A stretch of 64,000 nt of DNA from Kluyvera sichuanensis (GCF_014218705.1 NZ_JABBJF010000017.1:37864-101863); one strand, 5' to 3'; positions 37,804-48,314 are shown, counted from the first letter of the stretch. Notes: a model not told the origin generated them from the letters alone. Numbers and translations are program-made.

Positions 37804-38315
37804 CCACGTAGCCGTCTGAACATCAGGCTAGGCTCCTTCCCCGGCACATCATCAATTTCCCGTACCAGCGTCATTCCGCATTTCAGCAGCACCTTCTGCG
37901 AGGCAAGATGGTTCTTGCGCACGATGCCTACCACCTCCTCAAAATTCAGCACGTTGAACGCATAATCAATCGCTGTCAGTGAGAACTCCGTGGCCAACCC
38001 TTTACCCCAGGCCTCTGGCGCAAAGCGATACCCCAGGTTGTTTACCGTGCAGTCGGGATATTCCACGATACGCAGCCCGCCAAAACCAATCACCCGCTGC
38101 GGGTTTTCCCGCAGGCTGATGGCCCAGTTACCAAAACCATAAACGTTGAGATGCTCGAGCCAGCCCGCCAGCACCCGGCAAGAGTGTGCGAGATCCGCAT
38201 GCGGGCCTGCTGGGTTAAAAGTGTTGGTCGCAGGGTCACCGTAAATGCGATAAAGATCGTCGAGATCGTCTGCTGTCGCTGGACGCAGGGTGAGATGTTC
38301 GGATTGCAGGTGCAT
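37800..38315 (-). CDS. GNAT-family acetyltransferase (RimJ/RimL-like)
   Basis: 171-residue acetyl-CoA-dependent N-acetyltransferase. It starts with the RimJ/RimL-type LTLRPATADDLDDLYRIYGD and has the acetyl-CoA pyrophosphate loop region RFAPEAWGKGLATE and the C-terminal NHLASQKVLLKCGM. Substrate unknown (protein N-terminus, antibiotic or small amine). I start at the ATG ending at 38315, four bases after the MFS stop codon and behind AAGGA. A further in-frame ATG at 38345 would overlap the MFS gene. Likely operonic with that transporter. Confidence 0.85.
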   Translation of the reverse strand: MHLQSEHLTLRPATADDLDDLYRIYGDPATNTFNPAGPHADLAHSCRVLAGWLEHLNVYGFGNWAISLRENPQRVIGFGGLRIVEYPDCTVNNLGYRFAPEAWGKGLATEFSLTAIDYAFNVLNFEEVVGIVRKNHLASQKVLLKCGMTLVREIDDVPGKEPSLMFRRLRG

Positions 38316-38319
38316 GGGT

Positions 38320-39513
38320 TTATCCTTGTCGAAAAGGTTGTTCATCGTGCGTTTTTATTGTGCGACTAGCCTGGCACAGCGCAATCGACACCGCCAGCCC
38401 GGCGACGATCAGCGCCAGCGCAGCGGAGAGCATCAGGCTGCCATTGATCCCCAGACGATGATTCAGCCACGCGTAGGCAAACGGTGAGGCAGCGGCGAGC
38501 ACCTGCGCCGGAATCAACAACACGCCGGTGCGACGGGCGTAATCTTCGGTGGCGAATAGCTGAAGTGGCAGAGTCGCTTTGAAAACGGTGGTTAAGCCAT
38601 TGATCGCGCCATAGCCCAGGACAAAACCCCCGGCGGCCCAGGCGATATGTGTGCTGCTCATGCCGAGGGCGAAGCAAAGCGGAATAAAAAAGGTGGTGAG
38701 CAGGGTGAGTTTTATCGGCGTGAGCGCTGAACCCGAGGCAACTTCGAGAAAGCGCGCGCCGGTCTGCCCGACGCCCCAGAGCATACCGACGGCAACGGGC
38801 AGTCCGTGTGCGGCGATGAACTCCGGCAGGTGCGTCGAGGTGCCGTTAGATATAAACGTTACCAGCGCTATCAACGCGGCATACAGCAAACCAGTACGGC
38901 GATCGTGCGCAGACGCAGACGCAGCACGGCGAGCAGGAACCGGCGGCAGCTTCTGGTTAGGCAAGCGCATCAGCAGCAGTGCACTCACGATCCCCAGCAG
39001 GCCATAAACCAGCAATGCTCCCCGCCAGTCGGTGACCGTCAGCAGCGCCGCACCCAGCGGCCAGAACAGCGCGGAAGCAAGGCCACCGGCAAGCGTCACG
39101 CGGGAGATAGTCACGCGTGCGCGCTGTCCGTACAGATTAACCAGCGCGGCGAAAAGCCCGTCGTAGAGCGCTAGCCGCATACCGATGCCGGTTATCATCC
39201 AGGCGATGTACCAACCAAAAAGCGAGTGAATTACCGACATCAGCAGGCAGCCTACGGCAATAAGCAACGTTCCACAGACCACCCCACGCTGGCCGCCAAA
39301 ATGCGCCAGCAGGCGGGCAACCCAGGGGGAGAGCAGCGCCATCATCAGCATCGCTAGCGTCAGGCCCAGGTAGATATGCGCTGATGACCATCCAGTGTCC
39401 TGCGCAATCGCGCGGGCAAAAGTGCCCGGCATATAAAACGAAATCCCCCAGTTGATCAGCTGATTGCCTCCGGCAGCGAGGGTGACGGGGAGCGATGCGG
39501 CAGGTGTTTTCAT
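38320..39513 (-). CDS. MFS transporter
   Basis: 397-residue major facilitator with about 12 hydrophobic helices, beginning near LAAGGNQLINWGISFYM. It has the GxxxR-like loop after helix 2 (SPWVARLLAHFGGQRG) and a basic central loop (PVPARRAASASAHDRR). Substrate unknown. The paired acetyltransferase and divergent LysR regulator form a compact regulated module. ATG at 39513. Confidence 0.87.
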   Translation of the reverse strand: MKTPAASLPVTLAAGGNQLINWGISFYMPGTFARAIAQDTGWSSAHIYLGLTLAMLMMALLSPWVARLLAHFGGQRGVVCGTLLIAVGCLLMSVIHSLFGWYIAWMITGIGMRLALYDGLFAALVNLYGQRARVTISRVTLAGGLASALFWPLGAALLTVTDWRGALLVYGLLGIVSALLLMRLPNQKLPPVPARRAASASAHDRRTGLLYAALIALVTFISNGTSTHLPEFIAAHGLPVAVGMLWGVGQTGARFLEVASGSALTPIKLTLLTTFFIPLCFALGMSSTHIAWAAGGFVLGYGAINGLTTVFKATLPLQLFATEDYARRTGVLLIPAQVLAAASPFAYAWLNHRLGINGSLMLSAALALIVAGLAVSIALCQASRTIKTHDEQPFRQG

Positions 39514-39550
39514 TATCTTCTCGTAGGTTATGCAGTTGCTGGCAGCATAA

Positions 39551-39570
39551 CCTGCGCGCTATTGTGCAGG
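39551..39570. promoter_or_regulatory. LysR operator candidate between MFS and LysR genes
   Basis: Dyad CCTGCGC-N6-GTGCAGG (one G-T pair) in the 97-base divergent gap, 38 bases from the MFS start. Position and spacing fit a LysR recognition site. Confidence 0.4.
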
Positions 39571-39610
39571 CAGAGCCCTCCATTTATGACCCTGATAAGA
39601 GAAACTTTGA

Positions 39611-40489
39611 ATGACGACGCTGAATCTGGGATACCTGGCAACGTTTCGTTTAGTGGTTCAGCGTGGCAGCTTTTCGGCGGCGGCGGACGTGCTGGGGATT
39701 TCACAACCCGCCGTCAGCCTGCAGGTGCGTCAGCTTGAGCAGTTTCTGCAAGCGAGGCTTATCGAACGCACCGGACGCGGGGTAAAGGCCACCGCGGCCG
39801 GCCTGGCGCTTCTGCTTCACGGTGAACGTATCGAACAAGCGGTCAGTGAGGCAGTGCAGTCGGTGAACGACTGCCAGCAGACCGTAAGCGGCACGATTAC
39901 GCTTGGCACCGGCGCCACGGCTTGTATCCACCTTTTGCCGCCTTTACTACAGCACCTGCGCGAGCAGCACCCGATGCTCGCGGTGGGGGTAACGACCGGT
40001 AATACGCTGGATATTACTCGTGCAGTAGAAGAAAACCGCCTCGATTTAGGGCTGGTCACGCTACCTGCCAGCGGGCGCAGCCTGGATATCATGCCGGTTT
40101 TACGTGAAGAATTTGTCGTTATCAGCGCCGAATCACAGGGTGAACTCAACCTGGAAATGCTAAAGACGCTGCCGCTGATTGCGTTTGAAGCGGGAAGCGG
40201 AACGCGCGACCTGATTGATAGCTGGTTCCAGCAGGCTGGGCTTCAGGTGACGCCGGTGATGCAACTGGGCAGCATAGAGGCGATTAAACGTATGGTGGCG
40301 GCGGGGTTGGGGTACAGCATTATTCCGCGGATGGCGGTGGAGCATCATCGTGACGCGGAAGGGCTACGGGTAGGATCGCTGGCGCCGCCGCTCTATCGTC
40401 AGTTAGGTATCGTGATGCGGCAGGATAAAATTTTGAGCAAAGGAATGACGGAAATTATCCGGCTGTTGCAGCAGCACGCTCCCCTCTAA
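39611..40489 (+). CDS. LysR-family transcriptional regulator
   Basis: 292 residues. N-terminal helix-turn-helix (about 8-65, RGSFSAAADVLGISQPAVSLQVRQLE), then a CbbR/CysB-style effector domain with TGNTLDITRAVEENRLDLGLV and VAAGLGYSIIPRMAV. Divergent from the MFS/GNAT pair, which it probably controls. ATG 39611 follows AGAG. Confidence 0.9.
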   Translation: MTTLNLGYLATFRLVVQRGSFSAAADVLGISQPAVSLQVRQLEQFLQARLIERTGRGVKATAAGLALLLHGERIEQAVSEAVQSVNDCQQTVSGTITLGTGATACIHLLPPLLQHLREQHPMLAVGVTTGNTLDITRAVEENRLDLGLVTLPASGRSLDIMPVLREEFVVISAESQGELNLEMLKTLPLIAFEAGSGTRDLIDSWFQQAGLQVTPVMQLGSIEAIKRMVAAGLGYSIIPRMAVEHHRDAEGLRVGSLAPPLYRQLGIVMRQDKILSKGMTEIIRLLQQHAPL

Positions 40490-40504
40490 GAAAAAAGGGG
40501 AGCG
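40477..40504. terminator. Hairpin at convergent LysR / MscS-like ends
   Basis: 8-bp stem CGCTCCCC/GGGGAGCG with a 12-base loop. It begins inside the last LysR codons. No clear T-tract in either direction, so a weak terminator at best. Confidence 0.45.
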
Positions 40505-40510
40505 CCGGGT

Positions 40511-41389
40511 TTAGTCGACCAACTGCAGTTGCTGCTGAGGCCGGTTGGCAACGTTCTCTACGCGGATATCCATCTGCGGGTACGGTAGGTCAATGTGATT
40601 AGCATCCATCGCCTCTTTGATGTTTTCTAGCAGGTCGTAGTAGGTGTTCCAGTACTCGGCGTTGCGCACCCATACGCGCACATAGAAGTTCAGCGATGAC
40701 GCGCCCAGTTCACCTAAACGCACGGTGAAACCGCGCTTCTGATCGATACGTTTATCCTGCTCGATGAGCTGGGTGATGACCCTTTTCACATCGGCAATTC
40801 GGCTCTGATAGCCTACGCCAATCACCAAATCGATGCGGCGGAACGGGTGTCGTGAGTAGTTAATGATATTGTCGGCAATAATCTTGCCGTTGGGGATAAC
40901 CACCTCTTTGCTGTCGCCGGTTAGCAGTGTCGTTGAAAAGATATGTACCTTCTCAACGGTGCCGGTCATGGTGCCAATTTGCACCACTTCGCCCGCGCGG
41001 AAGGGGCGCAGGGAGACCAGCATCACGCCCGCCGCGAAGTTTGACAGCGAGCTTTGCAGCGCCAGGCCGATAGCCAGGCCTGCGGCACCAATCACGGCGA
41101 TAATGGATGACGTCTCAATGCCCAAACGCCCCAGCGCGGCGACCACCGAAAACGCAAGCGTGATGTAGCGAACCAGTGCAGTAAAGAATTGCACGATGGT
41201 GATATCCACCTTGCGTTTTAGCAGCAATTTTTCCAGCCCACGGGAGAGCAGGCGGGCGATAAATTTACCAATAAATAACAGAATAATCGCCGCAACGATG
41301 TTCCAGCCAAACTGGATAACCGCGTCGCTGTGACCTGACATCCACTCCAATCCACTTCTTATTTTGGGAAATAACGTAAAACCTTTCAT
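40511..41389 (-). CDS. MscS-type small-conductance mechanosensitive channel
   Basis: 292-residue inner-membrane channel that would open under hypo-osmotic shock. Three N-terminal transmembrane helices follow the MscS pattern. The pore helix shows the Ala/Gly packing signature AAGLAIGLALQSSLSNFAAG (about 107-126), then the beta domain (RPFRAGEVVQIG...VIPNGKIIADNIINYSRHP) and the alpha/beta C-terminal domain. Its length is close to MscS (286), but location and sequence suggest a paralogue rather than the canonical mscS beside fbaA. ATG at 41389. Confidence 0.9.
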   Translation of the reverse strand: MKGFTLFPKIRSGLEWMSGHSDAVIQFGWNIVAAIILLFIGKFIARLLSRGLEKLLLKRKVDITIVQFFTALVRYITLAFSVVAALGRLGIETSSIIAVIGAAGLAIGLALQSSLSNFAAGVMLVSLRPFRAGEVVQIGTMTGTVEKVHIFSTTLLTGDSKEVVIPNGKIIADNIINYSRHPFRRIDLVIGVGYQSRIADVKRVITQLIEQDKRIDQKRGFTVRLGELGASSLNFYVRVWVRNAEYWNTYYDLLENIKEAMDANHIDLPYPQMDIRVENVANRPQQQLQLVD

Positions 41390-41757
41390 GGTAAAAATCC
41401 TGCCGCTTTAAAATTAATGGTGGAAGATTCAATTAAATATTCAACATATATACAAAAAATCTATATATTTATAAGTAGGGTGCTTTTGGAGTTATGTATT
41501 AGCGACTATTTGCGCTTTTATCACCGTTTTTTTAGACGACTGATTGATGCATCAAAAAATCAGCGCGGCATGTTGCGGCAGCAGAAAAGGAAAAGTTTGT
41601 GTAATTGTGCGGGAAATTATTTTTTGGCTAATAAAGTACGAATTGAAACTAATGTGGCAGAATGGGGATGAAACACGACTAAATTCCTTACCGGATGGTT
41701 AAAAATCAATCTTTTAGCCATTCGGTAAGGAATCTCGGTGTCGGAAAAAAAGGGGCG
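41390..41757. other. 368-base AT-rich gap with long hairpin
   Basis: The left part is very AT-rich and presumably holds the promoter of the MscS-like gene on the minus strand. An 84-codon open frame (41417-41671) here has no protein-like features. The right part holds the 22-bp hairpin described separately. Confidence 0.45.
41683..41733. repeat. 22-bp near-perfect inverted repeat downstream of yfgG
   Basis: Arms at 41683-41704 (starting ATTCCTTACCGGATGG) and 41712-41733 (ending CGGTAAGGAAT) pair over 22 bp with only two G-T wobbles, loop ATCAATC. It lies 24 bases past the yfgG stop. Only a short T-run follows on the yfgG strand, so it is unusually long for a simple terminator. Confidence 0.8.
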
Positions 41758-41961
41758 TTAACGGTCGTCGGTTTGCGCGGGGGAAGTCTTTTGCGACAGG
41801 CTGCTCTGCTGGGACTCTTTTTTGTCCTGGTGGTGATGCCACGCGCCGATGGAGGAGTAGACGAAGCGTCCGAAGAAGAAGATAAAGCTGATAAGCAGTA
41901 CGATACGGGTCATTCGACCATTAAATCGGTGTCGTTTTCGTAGGCTGGTAACCTGGCTCAC
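41758..41961 (-). CDS. yfgG: Small membrane protein YfgG
   Basis: 67 residues, clearly the E. coli YfgG type: basic N-terminus RKRHRFNGRMTR, one transmembrane helix (about 19-36, IVLLISFIFFFGRFVYSSIG) and a His/Gln-rich tail WHHHQDKK. Biochemical function is not established; the His-rich tail could bind metal. It uses a GTG start (41961) behind AAGGA. Divergent from yfgF. Confidence 0.88.
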   Translation of the reverse strand: MSQVTSLRKRHRFNGRMTRIVLLISFIFFFGRFVYSSIGAWHHHQDKKESQQSSLSQKTSPAQTDDR

Positions 41962-42314
41962 AAAGGGGTCCTTACGTTATACCCATAGACGGGCGGTACG
42001 TACATTAAGGCACAGAGCGGGGCGTGGGTCAATTGCGATGAATGTAAAAAACCGTCAGATAAAACATTAATTAATGTTATATAAGATATTATTCGTATTC
42101 ACAAGCAGGCCTTGATTACGAGGGGTAGACCAAAGAAAAGAAAATTAGTGTTTTTATGTACGTTATTTTTTGACTCATATCAAACTTCATTCGTAAGCGA
42201 TAACTAAAATCTCCACCTGACCCGCGTAATATCTTCTCTCGCGGCCTTTTTTAAGCCAGGTTGGATGCCTGTCTGAAAATACCCAGCTGGATTTGGGGTA
42301 TCCTTAGAGCATCT
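41962..42314. other. 353-base divergent gap yfgG / yfgF
   Basis: Contains the FNR-like site and -10 box described separately, and an AT-rich stretch with ATTAATTAATGTTATATAA. An in-frame ATG at 42261 would extend yfgF by 18 residues, but the conserved N-terminus starts at 42315. Confidence 0.5.
42170..42210 (+). promoter_or_regulatory. Candidate FNR-activated promoter of yfgF
   Basis: TTGACTCATATCAA (42170-42183) matches the FNR consensus TTGAT-N4-ATCAA at 9 of 10 positions. A -10-like TAAAAT follows at 42205-42210. A start about 7 bases later would place the FNR box centre near -41, the class II activating position. Confidence 0.6.
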
Positions 42315-44597
42315 ATGAATTTCAGTAAAATATATAAGCAATATCGAGATGAGTGGTGGGGACTGCCCCTGATATTGCCTCTTCTTGTGTTACCAATAAT
42401 CAAATTTGCTAATACATACACCTATATTGGCGGCGGCAAAACCTACCTTTATTACCTACCGCTGCCGTTTATGCTTTGCATGATGTTGTTCTTCAACTGG
42501 AAAGTGCTGCCTGGCCTTGTTGCAGGTATTAGCTGCTATCTTACTGACGATCTCCATTTTGTGGAAAGGGTGGGCATTGCGTTGCAGTTCCTCATTCCGA
42601 CGATTGTGGCATGGGGCGGGTATCAGTTTTTTAACCAGCAACGCAAGATGATTTCACACGGCGATACGCGGCTGATGGCGCATCGGCTGTTCTGGCAGAT
42701 GTTTGTCCCATCGACGGTTTTCATGCTGCTGATACAGTTTGCGCTGTATCTTGGGCTGTATCCGAGCCTGGGGGATACCGAGTGGGCCTCTCCGCTCACC
42801 CAGCGCAATCTGATTAACTACCAGTCGTTGCTGATGGGCTATCTGACCGGCGTGCCGCTATGCTATCTGATGGTGCGTTTAATCCGTAACCCCAACTATC
42901 TTCGCAGCTTCTTGTCGCAGGTGCGCCGTGATTTTGATCCAAAGGTGAAATGGCCGGAAATGCTGGCCTGGAGCACCCTGGTGATTGGTGTTTTCTCGAT
43001 GTTGATGGTACCGATGACCAAAGGCAGCACGATATTCAGCACCAACTATACGCTGTCGCTGCTGCTGCCGATTATGCTCTGGGGTTCGATGCGCTTTGGC
43101 TACCGCTTTATCTCGGTTATCTGGACGCTGATGCTGATTGTGGCCATCCACTATCACTATCACTATGTACCTAAAAGCGCAGGCTATAGCGTCCAGCTGG
43201 CGATAACCTCATCGAGTTACCTGATCTTCTCGTTTATTATTGCGTATATGGCGATGCTCTCCAGCCGCCAGCGTGCCATTCATGAACGCGTGCGCCGCAT
43301 TGCCTTCATCGACCCGGTGGTCAGCCTGCCTAACATGCGCGCGCTGAGTCGGGCGGTGAACAATACGCCGTGGTCGGTACTGTGCTTTTTACGCATGCCG
43401 GATCTTGAAGTGCTGACGCGCCACTATGGCATTATGTTGCGTATCAACTACAAGCAGAATCTGGCGAAGTATCTTAGCGAAATGCTCCGCCCCGGCGAGA
43501 ACGTCTACCAGCTTACCGGTAGTGACCTGGCGGTGCTGCTGCATACTGAATCCTATAAAGAGCGAGTGGAAGCGCTCTACGACCGTCTGAAGCAGTTCCG
43601 CTACAGCTGGAATGGGATGCCGCTGCAGCCGCAGATTGGTATTAGCTATTGCTATATCCATTCGCCGGTGGCCCATCTCTCGCTGATGCTGGGGGAGCTG
43701 AATACGGTGGCGGAGCTTTCGCTTGCTACGAATCGCCCGGAAAACTTACAGCGCCGCGGCGCGCAGTACCTGCAGCAAGAGCTGAAAGATAAGATCGCCA
43801 TGATGGTGCGGGTGCAGCAGGCGCTGGAAAACAACCGCTTCCGACTGATGGCGCAGCCGATTGTCGGTATTCGCGGCGATGATTATCACGAAGTCCTGCT
43901 GCGTATGCTTGGTGATGATGGCGAACTTATCTCGCCGCTGTTGTTCTTACCGGTCGCCTATGAGTTTGGCATGGCCTCGCGCATCGATCTCTGGGTGCTG
44001 GAAAATACGCTGGTCTTTATGGCGAGCCGTCGGGAAAGTAATCCAGGTATGCGTCTGGCGCTTAACCTCTCGCCTTCCACGGCGAGCGGAACTGGCTTTG
44101 CGCATCAGGTGAAGGAACTGCTGGAAGAGTACGGTATTGAGGCCTGGCAGCTGGTCTTTGAGATCACCGAGAGCCACTCGCTGGTGAATGCCGAGCAGGC
44201 GCGGCGGACGCTGCGTGAGCTTCAGGAGTTGGGCTGTCGGGTGGCGATTGACGATTTTGGAACCGGCTATGCCAGCTACGCGCGTCTCAAACATATCAGC
44301 GCCGATATTCTGAAAATCGACGGCAGTTTTATCCGCAATATTGCGACCAGCAGCCTGGATTACCAGATTGTCTCGTCTATCTGCCATCTGGCGCGCATGA
44401 AGAGGATGCGGGTGGTGGCGGAGTACGTTGAAAACGAGGAGATCCGCACGGCGGCGATTGCGCTGGGGATTGATTATCTGCAGGGGTACGGCATCGGCAA
44501 GCCAGCTCCCCTGGAGGAGCTGGCGGTAGCGGAAACGGCGGCGTGTGAATCAGGCGGCGACCACTTCGTCGGGCGCACGCTCCTCAGTGATTTTTAA
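42315..44597 (+). CDS. yfgF: Cyclic-di-GMP phosphodiesterase YfgF (PdeA)
   Basis: 760-residue membrane phosphodiesterase. N-terminal MASE1-type membrane sensor with about eight helices (to about 310), a degenerate GGDEF domain (about 320-460; no GGDEF motif is visible, ELTGSDL-type residues instead) and an EAL domain with EVLLRM, NLSPS, EITESHS, DDFGTG, KIDGSF, AEYVE and LQGY. The E. coli protein is described as an anaerobic c-di-GMP phosphodiesterase, which fits the FNR-like box upstream. Start placed at ATG 42315 to match the family N-terminus. Its C-terminus extends past the usual end and overlaps the end of ppx by 48 bases on the opposite strand. Confidence 0.94.
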   Translation: MNFSKIYKQYRDEWWGLPLILPLLVLPIIKFANTYTYIGGGKTYLYYLPLPFMLCMMLFFNWKVLPGLVAGISCYLTDDLHFVERVGIALQFLIPTIVAWGGYQFFNQQRKMISHGDTRLMAHRLFWQMFVPSTVFMLLIQFALYLGLYPSLGDTEWASPLTQRNLINYQSLLMGYLTGVPLCYLMVRLIRNPNYLRSFLSQVRRDFDPKVKWPEMLAWSTLVIGVFSMLMVPMTKGSTIFSTNYTLSLLLPIMLWGSMRFGYRFISVIWTLMLIVAIHYHYHYVPKSAGYSVQLAITSSSYLIFSFIIAYMAMLSSRQRAIHERVRRIAFIDPVVSLPNMRALSRAVNNTPWSVLCFLRMPDLEVLTRHYGIMLRINYKQNLAKYLSEMLRPGENVYQLTGSDLAVLLHTESYKERVEALYDRLKQFRYSWNGMPLQPQIGISYCYIHSPVAHLSLMLGELNTVAELSLATNRPENLQRRGAQYLQQELKDKIAMMVRVQQALENNRFRLMAQPIVGIRGDDYHEVLLRMLGDDGELISPLLFLPVAYEFGMASRIDLWVLENTLVFMASRRESNPGMRLALNLSPSTASGTGFAHQVKELLEEYGIEAWQLVFEITESHSLVNAEQARRTLRELQELGCRVAIDDFGTGYASYARLKHISADILKIDGSFIRNIATSSLDYQIVSSICHLARMKRMRVVAEYVENEEIRTAAIALGIDYLQGYGIGKPAPLEELAVAETAACESGGDHFVGRTLLSDF

Positions 44598-46097
44598 CAG
44601 CCAGCCGGTGACGCTCTCCCAGTACTGCTGCTCTTTCTCCAGATCGAGCAGCACCAGCGCGTTCTGGGTAAACCAGTCGTGCGGGAAGCAGAGCGTCCAG
44701 TGGTTAGCCTCGGTGGTCAGCTTCAGCGTCGGTGGCGTGGTTGTCGCCTGACGCTGGTTGTTCAGCAGCACGCCAAGGCGCAGCAACTGGATCATCGGCA
44801 GGAACTGTTTCTTCTTGAACAGCGTAAAGCGCGGCAGTTCGTCGAGCTTAATCGCCTTACGGTGGAAGCGCACCAGCGTCGACATCAGATACTGCTGCTC
44901 CTGGTTGAAGCCCGGCAAATCGCTGTTTTGCAGAATATAGGCCGAATGGCGGTGCATGCCGCTGTGGTTAATATTCAGCCCGACTTCATGCAGCATCGAA
45001 GCCCATTTCAGCAGCGCAGTCAGCTGTGGATTGCCCAGCTTCGGGTTTTGCTCCAGCCACTGATCGTACATCTGCATGGTCGTTTCCAGCACGCGCTGCG
45101 CCTGTTCACGGTCAATGTTGTACTGGTTTGCCAGACTTTGCGCGGTGCGGCTGCGCACGTCCTGGTGGCGGAAACGGCCTTCCATTTCATACAGCACGCC
45201 TTCACGGAGCGCGCCGTCGGAGAGACGAAGTTCTTTAATCGCCAGTGCATCGAATACGCCGCAGAGAATAGCCAGCCCCGGCACGAACACGCCTTTACGC
45301 TCTTCCGACAGGCCCGGCAGGCTCAGACTATTGAAGTTTTTATACTTCAGCACCTCTTCTACCAGCATCTCGAGACGTTCAGGGGTGATAAAACCGTCCT
45401 TTTCGCCCATCTCAACCAGCACTTCGTGGGCCGCTTTGATAGTGCCCGACGCGCCCATGGCAAAATTCCAGCCCTGAATGCGGTACTGCCACGCCAGCGT
45501 TTCCAGCTTCTGCACCGCCGCCAGGCGTGCGCGCTGGAAGTTTTCGCGGTTGATGGTGCCGGCAAGGAAGAACTGCTGGGCAAAGCTAACGCAGCCCATA
45601 CGACGGCTTTCGACCAGCTTCGGCTCGAAGTCTTCGCCAATCACCAACTCGGTGGAGCCGCCGCCGATATCAATCACCAGCTTGCGGCCTTTTTCAGGCT
45701 GAGTGTGCTCTACGCCCATAAAAATCAGACGGGCTTCTTCGTTCCCGGAGATGATTTCAATAGGGTAAGGGATCACCTTTTCCGCTCGCGTCAGAAACTC
45801 GGTGGCGTTCGCGGCCTGACGCAGCGTATGGGTACCGACGATACAGACGCTGGACGGAGCGAAGCCCTGCAGGCGCTCGGCAAACAGCGACAGGCAGCTA
45901 AGACCGCGCTCCATTGCCTCTTCGCTCAGCATATTGTTTTCATCCAGCCCATCGGCCAGATGAACACGTTGCTTCAGACGGCCAATAATCTGCATCGCGC
46001 CGTCGACGACGCGCGCGATAACCATATGGAAACTGTTCGAACCAAGATCAACCGCCGCAAACTCCTGCGGCCGGGGTGCTTTGCTTTTTATTGGCAT
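44550..46097 (-). CDS. ppx: Exopolyphosphatase
   Basis: Processively removes terminal phosphate from long-chain polyphosphate; actin-like ASKHA fold. 515 residues. Phosphate-binding loops: [12 protein letters not shown] at the N-terminus and [12 protein letters not shown] in the second lobe. Conserved [12 protein letters not shown] is present. The C-terminal HD-like helical domain spans about 310-500. It starts 3 bases after the ppk stop codon, so synthesis and breakdown of polyphosphate are co-expressed. Confidence 0.97.
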   Translation of the reverse strand: MPIKSKAPRPQEFAAVDLGSNSFHMVIARVVDGAMQIIGRLKQRVHLADGLDENNMLSEEAMERGLSCLSLFAERLQGFAPSSVCIVGTHTLRQAANATEFLTRAEKVIPYPIEIISGNEEARLIFMGVEHTQPEKGRKLVIDIGGGSTELVIGEDFEPKLVESRRMGCVSFAQQFFLAGTINRENFQRARLAAVQKLETLAWQYRIQGWNFAMGASGTIKAAHEVLVEMGEKDGFITPERLEMLVEEVLKYKNFNSLSLPGLSEERKGVFVPGLAILCGVFDALAIKELRLSDGALREGVLYEMEGRFRHQDVRSRTAQSLANQYNIDREQAQRVLETTMQMYDQWLEQNPKLGNPQLTALLKWASMLHEVGLNINHSGMHRHSAYILQNSDLPGFNQEQQYLMSTLVRFHRKAIKLDELPRFTLFKKKQFLPMIQLLRLGVLLNNQRQATTTPPTLKLTTEANHWTLCFPHDWFTQNALVLLDLEKEQQYWESVTGWLLKITEERAPDEVVAA

Positions 46098-46100
46098 AGG

Positions 46101-48161
46101 TTAGTCAGGTTGTTCAAGTGATTTGAGGTAATCGTAAATCGCCTGCTGCGCGCGGACCTTGCGTCGGTTGCCGCGTGGCACATAGCGATTACTCAGTTCT
46201 TTATCAATAAAGCGGGCTTTCACCGTGTCGCTGAACAGAATATCGATAATATCGAGGATCCGCTGTTTAAGGCGCGGGTCGAGCAGCGGGGTCGCCACTT
46301 CGATACGGTAGTCGATATTTCGGGTCATCCAGTCAGCGGAGGAGAGATAAACGCGTTTATCGCCGCCGTTCTCAAAAATATAGATGCGATCGTGCTCAAG
46401 GAAACGGTCAACGATGCTGATCACACGAATATTATCGCTGATCCCCTCTAATTCTGGAATCAGAGAACACATGCCGCGGATCAGAAGATTGACCTGCACG
46501 CCGGAACTTGAGGCCGCGTACAGACGATCAACCAGCCCTTTATCGACCAGGTTGTTGAGTTTTAGGGTAATTCCTGCGGCCTGGCCGTTTTGCGCGTTGG
46601 CGATTTCACGGTCGATCATCTCGTAGAGCAGACGACGGGAGTTCTGCGGCGAGACCAGCAGATAGTCGAAGTTCACCGGACGATACGGGTTCTCGATAAA
46701 GTTGAACACCCGGCGGACCTCGTTGGTGATGCGGGCATCGGCGGTCAGCAGCGAGTAGTCGGTGTAGATACGCGCCGTTTTCTCGTTAAAGTTACCGGTG
46801 CCGATGTGCGCATAGCGCACCACGTCGTCGCCTTCTTTACGCGACACCAGGAACAGTTTGGCGTGAATTTTCAGTCCTGGCGCGGAGAAGATCACATGAA
46901 CGCCCGCTTCGGTCAGGCGTTTCGCCCAATGAATGTTGGCCTCTTCGTCGAAGCGTGCCTGCAGCTCAACGACCACGGTGACTTTTTTACCGTTGTGGGC
47001 GGCGTGGATCATCGCATCAATGATGCGCGAGTCTTTCGCCACGCGGTAGATGTTGATCTTAATCGCCAGTACGCTCGGGTCGAACGAGGCCTGACGCAGC
47101 AGCTCCAGCACGTGCTCAAAGGTGTGGTACGGGTAGTAGAGCAGCACGTCGCGTTCGCGAATAGCATCGAAGCCGTTGCGGAACTTATCGAACCATAGAT
47201 GGCGCAAGCGCGGCATTGGCTTGTTGACCAGGTTGGCTTTACCGACGTTCGGGAAGCCAATAAAGTCTTTAAAGTTGTGATAGCGACCACCCGGCACGAT
47301 GGAGTCATAGCGGGAAATGGTCAGCTTTTTACGCAGCATCTCCACCATCGCATCCGGCATATCGCGCTGGTACACAAAACGCACCGGCTCGGCGGTCAGA
47401 CGCTGCTTCAGGCTGGAGGACATCAGCTCCATCAGGCTCGACTCCATTTCGTGCACCAGATCGTACTCGGCATCACGGGTCATTTTCATGGAGTAGGCGT
47501 TGAGGGCGTCGTAGTCGAAGAAGCCTTTGAAGATATCATCCAGGCAGTAGCGCAGGATGTTATCCAGCAGGATCATCGGTTTGCGACGGCGCGGCGTTTC
47601 TGGCGGCAGGTTGACGAAGCGCGGCACTTTATCTGACGGGATCTCCAGCAGCGCGTAGTTGATCTCGTCGCCGCGGATAATTTCGACCGCCAGGTAGGTG
47701 TAATCGTCTTTCAGGAACTGGACCAGATCGGTCTCCCGATTCAGCAGGATCGGGGTGATGTGCTGGCGCAGATGCTGTTTAAAGTAGTGACGCAGCCAGC
47801 CCTGTTGGTTGACGGAAAGCTGGCGTTCGTTAATCAGGAAGATTTGGTTACGGGCCATCTCCAGCAAGAGTTCGTTGTAGAGGCCATCGAACTCTTGATC
47901 GGCTTTCAGCACCCGGGCCTGAATACGGCTCAGCAGGTGACGAGAATGCGTGGTGACGCCCTGTTCTTCGCTAATGATGATGCGGCGCTTTAGCTCCGCA
48001 AAGCGGACCTTGTAGAATTCGTCGAGGTTGTTGGAGTAGATCCCCAGGAAACGCATACGTTCAATAAGCGGGTTACTTTTGTCAGCCGCTTCCTGGAGGA
48101 CGCGCTCGTTGAATGACAACCAGCTCAGTTCTTTTTCGATGTACAGTTTTTCCTGACCCAT
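46101..48161 (-). CDS. ppk: Polyphosphate kinase 1
   Basis: Membrane-associated kinase that polymerises the gamma phosphate of ATP into polyphosphate through a phospho-histidine. 686 residues: an N-terminal helical domain ([15 protein letters not shown]), a head domain and two PLD-like catalytic domains. The autophosphorylated His lies in [10 protein letters not shown], and the second essential His in [31 protein letters not shown] is also present. ATG at 48161. Operon with ppx. Confidence 0.97.
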   Translation of the reverse strand: MGQEKLYIEKELSWLSFNERVLQEAADKSNPLIERMRFLGIYSNNLDEFYKVRFAELKRRIIISEEQGVTTHSRHLLSRIQARVLKADQEFDGLYNELLLEMARNQIFLINERQLSVNQQGWLRHYFKQHLRQHITPILLNRETDLVQFLKDDYTYLAVEIIRGDEINYALLEIPSDKVPRFVNLPPETPRRRKPMILLDNILRYCLDDIFKGFFDYDALNAYSMKMTRDAEYDLVHEMESSLMELMSSSLKQRLTAEPVRFVYQRDMPDAMVEMLRKKLTISRYDSIVPGGRYHNFKDFIGFPNVGKANLVNKPMPRLRHLWFDKFRNGFDAIRERDVLLYYPYHTFEHVLELLRQASFDPSVLAIKINIYRVAKDSRIIDAMIHAAHNGKKVTVVVELQARFDEEANIHWAKRLTEAGVHVIFSAPGLKIHAKLFLVSRKEGDDVVRYAHIGTGNFNEKTARIYTDYSLLTADARITNEVRRVFNFIENPYRPVNFDYLLVSPQNSRRLLYEMIDREIANAQNGQAAGITLKLNNLVDKGLVDRLYAASSSGVQVNLLIRGMCSLIPELEGISDNIRVISIVDRFLEHDRIYIFENGGDKRVYLSSADWMTRNIDYRIEVATPLLDPRLKQRILDIIDILFSDTVKARFIDKELSNRYVPRGNRRKVRAQQAIYDYLKSLEQPD

Positions 48162-48282
48162 TACTACTCACACTCCGGTTTATTCACGGGACGCGGCAAC
48201 GTCGTCTACTGATTATATTGCTAGCTTTGCCGGGCTATGTCCAACTGTGTCATCTTAGTATGACAGTTATCCTGATTTGCAT

Positions 48283-48308
48283 AAAAAAGAGGGCCATAAG
48301 GCCCTCTT
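48283..48308 (-). terminator. Intrinsic terminator of purMN
   Basis: 8-bp stem AGAGGGCC/GGCCCTCT (48288-48295 with 48300-48307), four-base loop, followed on the minus strand by six Ts (48288-48283). Placed to stop purMN transcription before ppk. Confidence 0.88.
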
Positions 48309-48314
48309 AGTCAG

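Noticed and set aside
41417..41671. 84-codon open frame in the AT-rich gap upstream of the MscS-like gene
   Set aside because: It lies over the expected promoter of the divergent gene, has no ribosome site and no protein-like pattern.
44679..46121. 480-codon open frame antisense to ppx
   Set aside because: Shadow of ppx, rich in Arg/Gln/His, with no recognisable domain.
48244..48266. Possible Pho box upstream of ppk (CTGTCATA on the minus strand)
   Set aside because: Only one of the two 7-base repeats is present; the second at 11-base spacing does not match.
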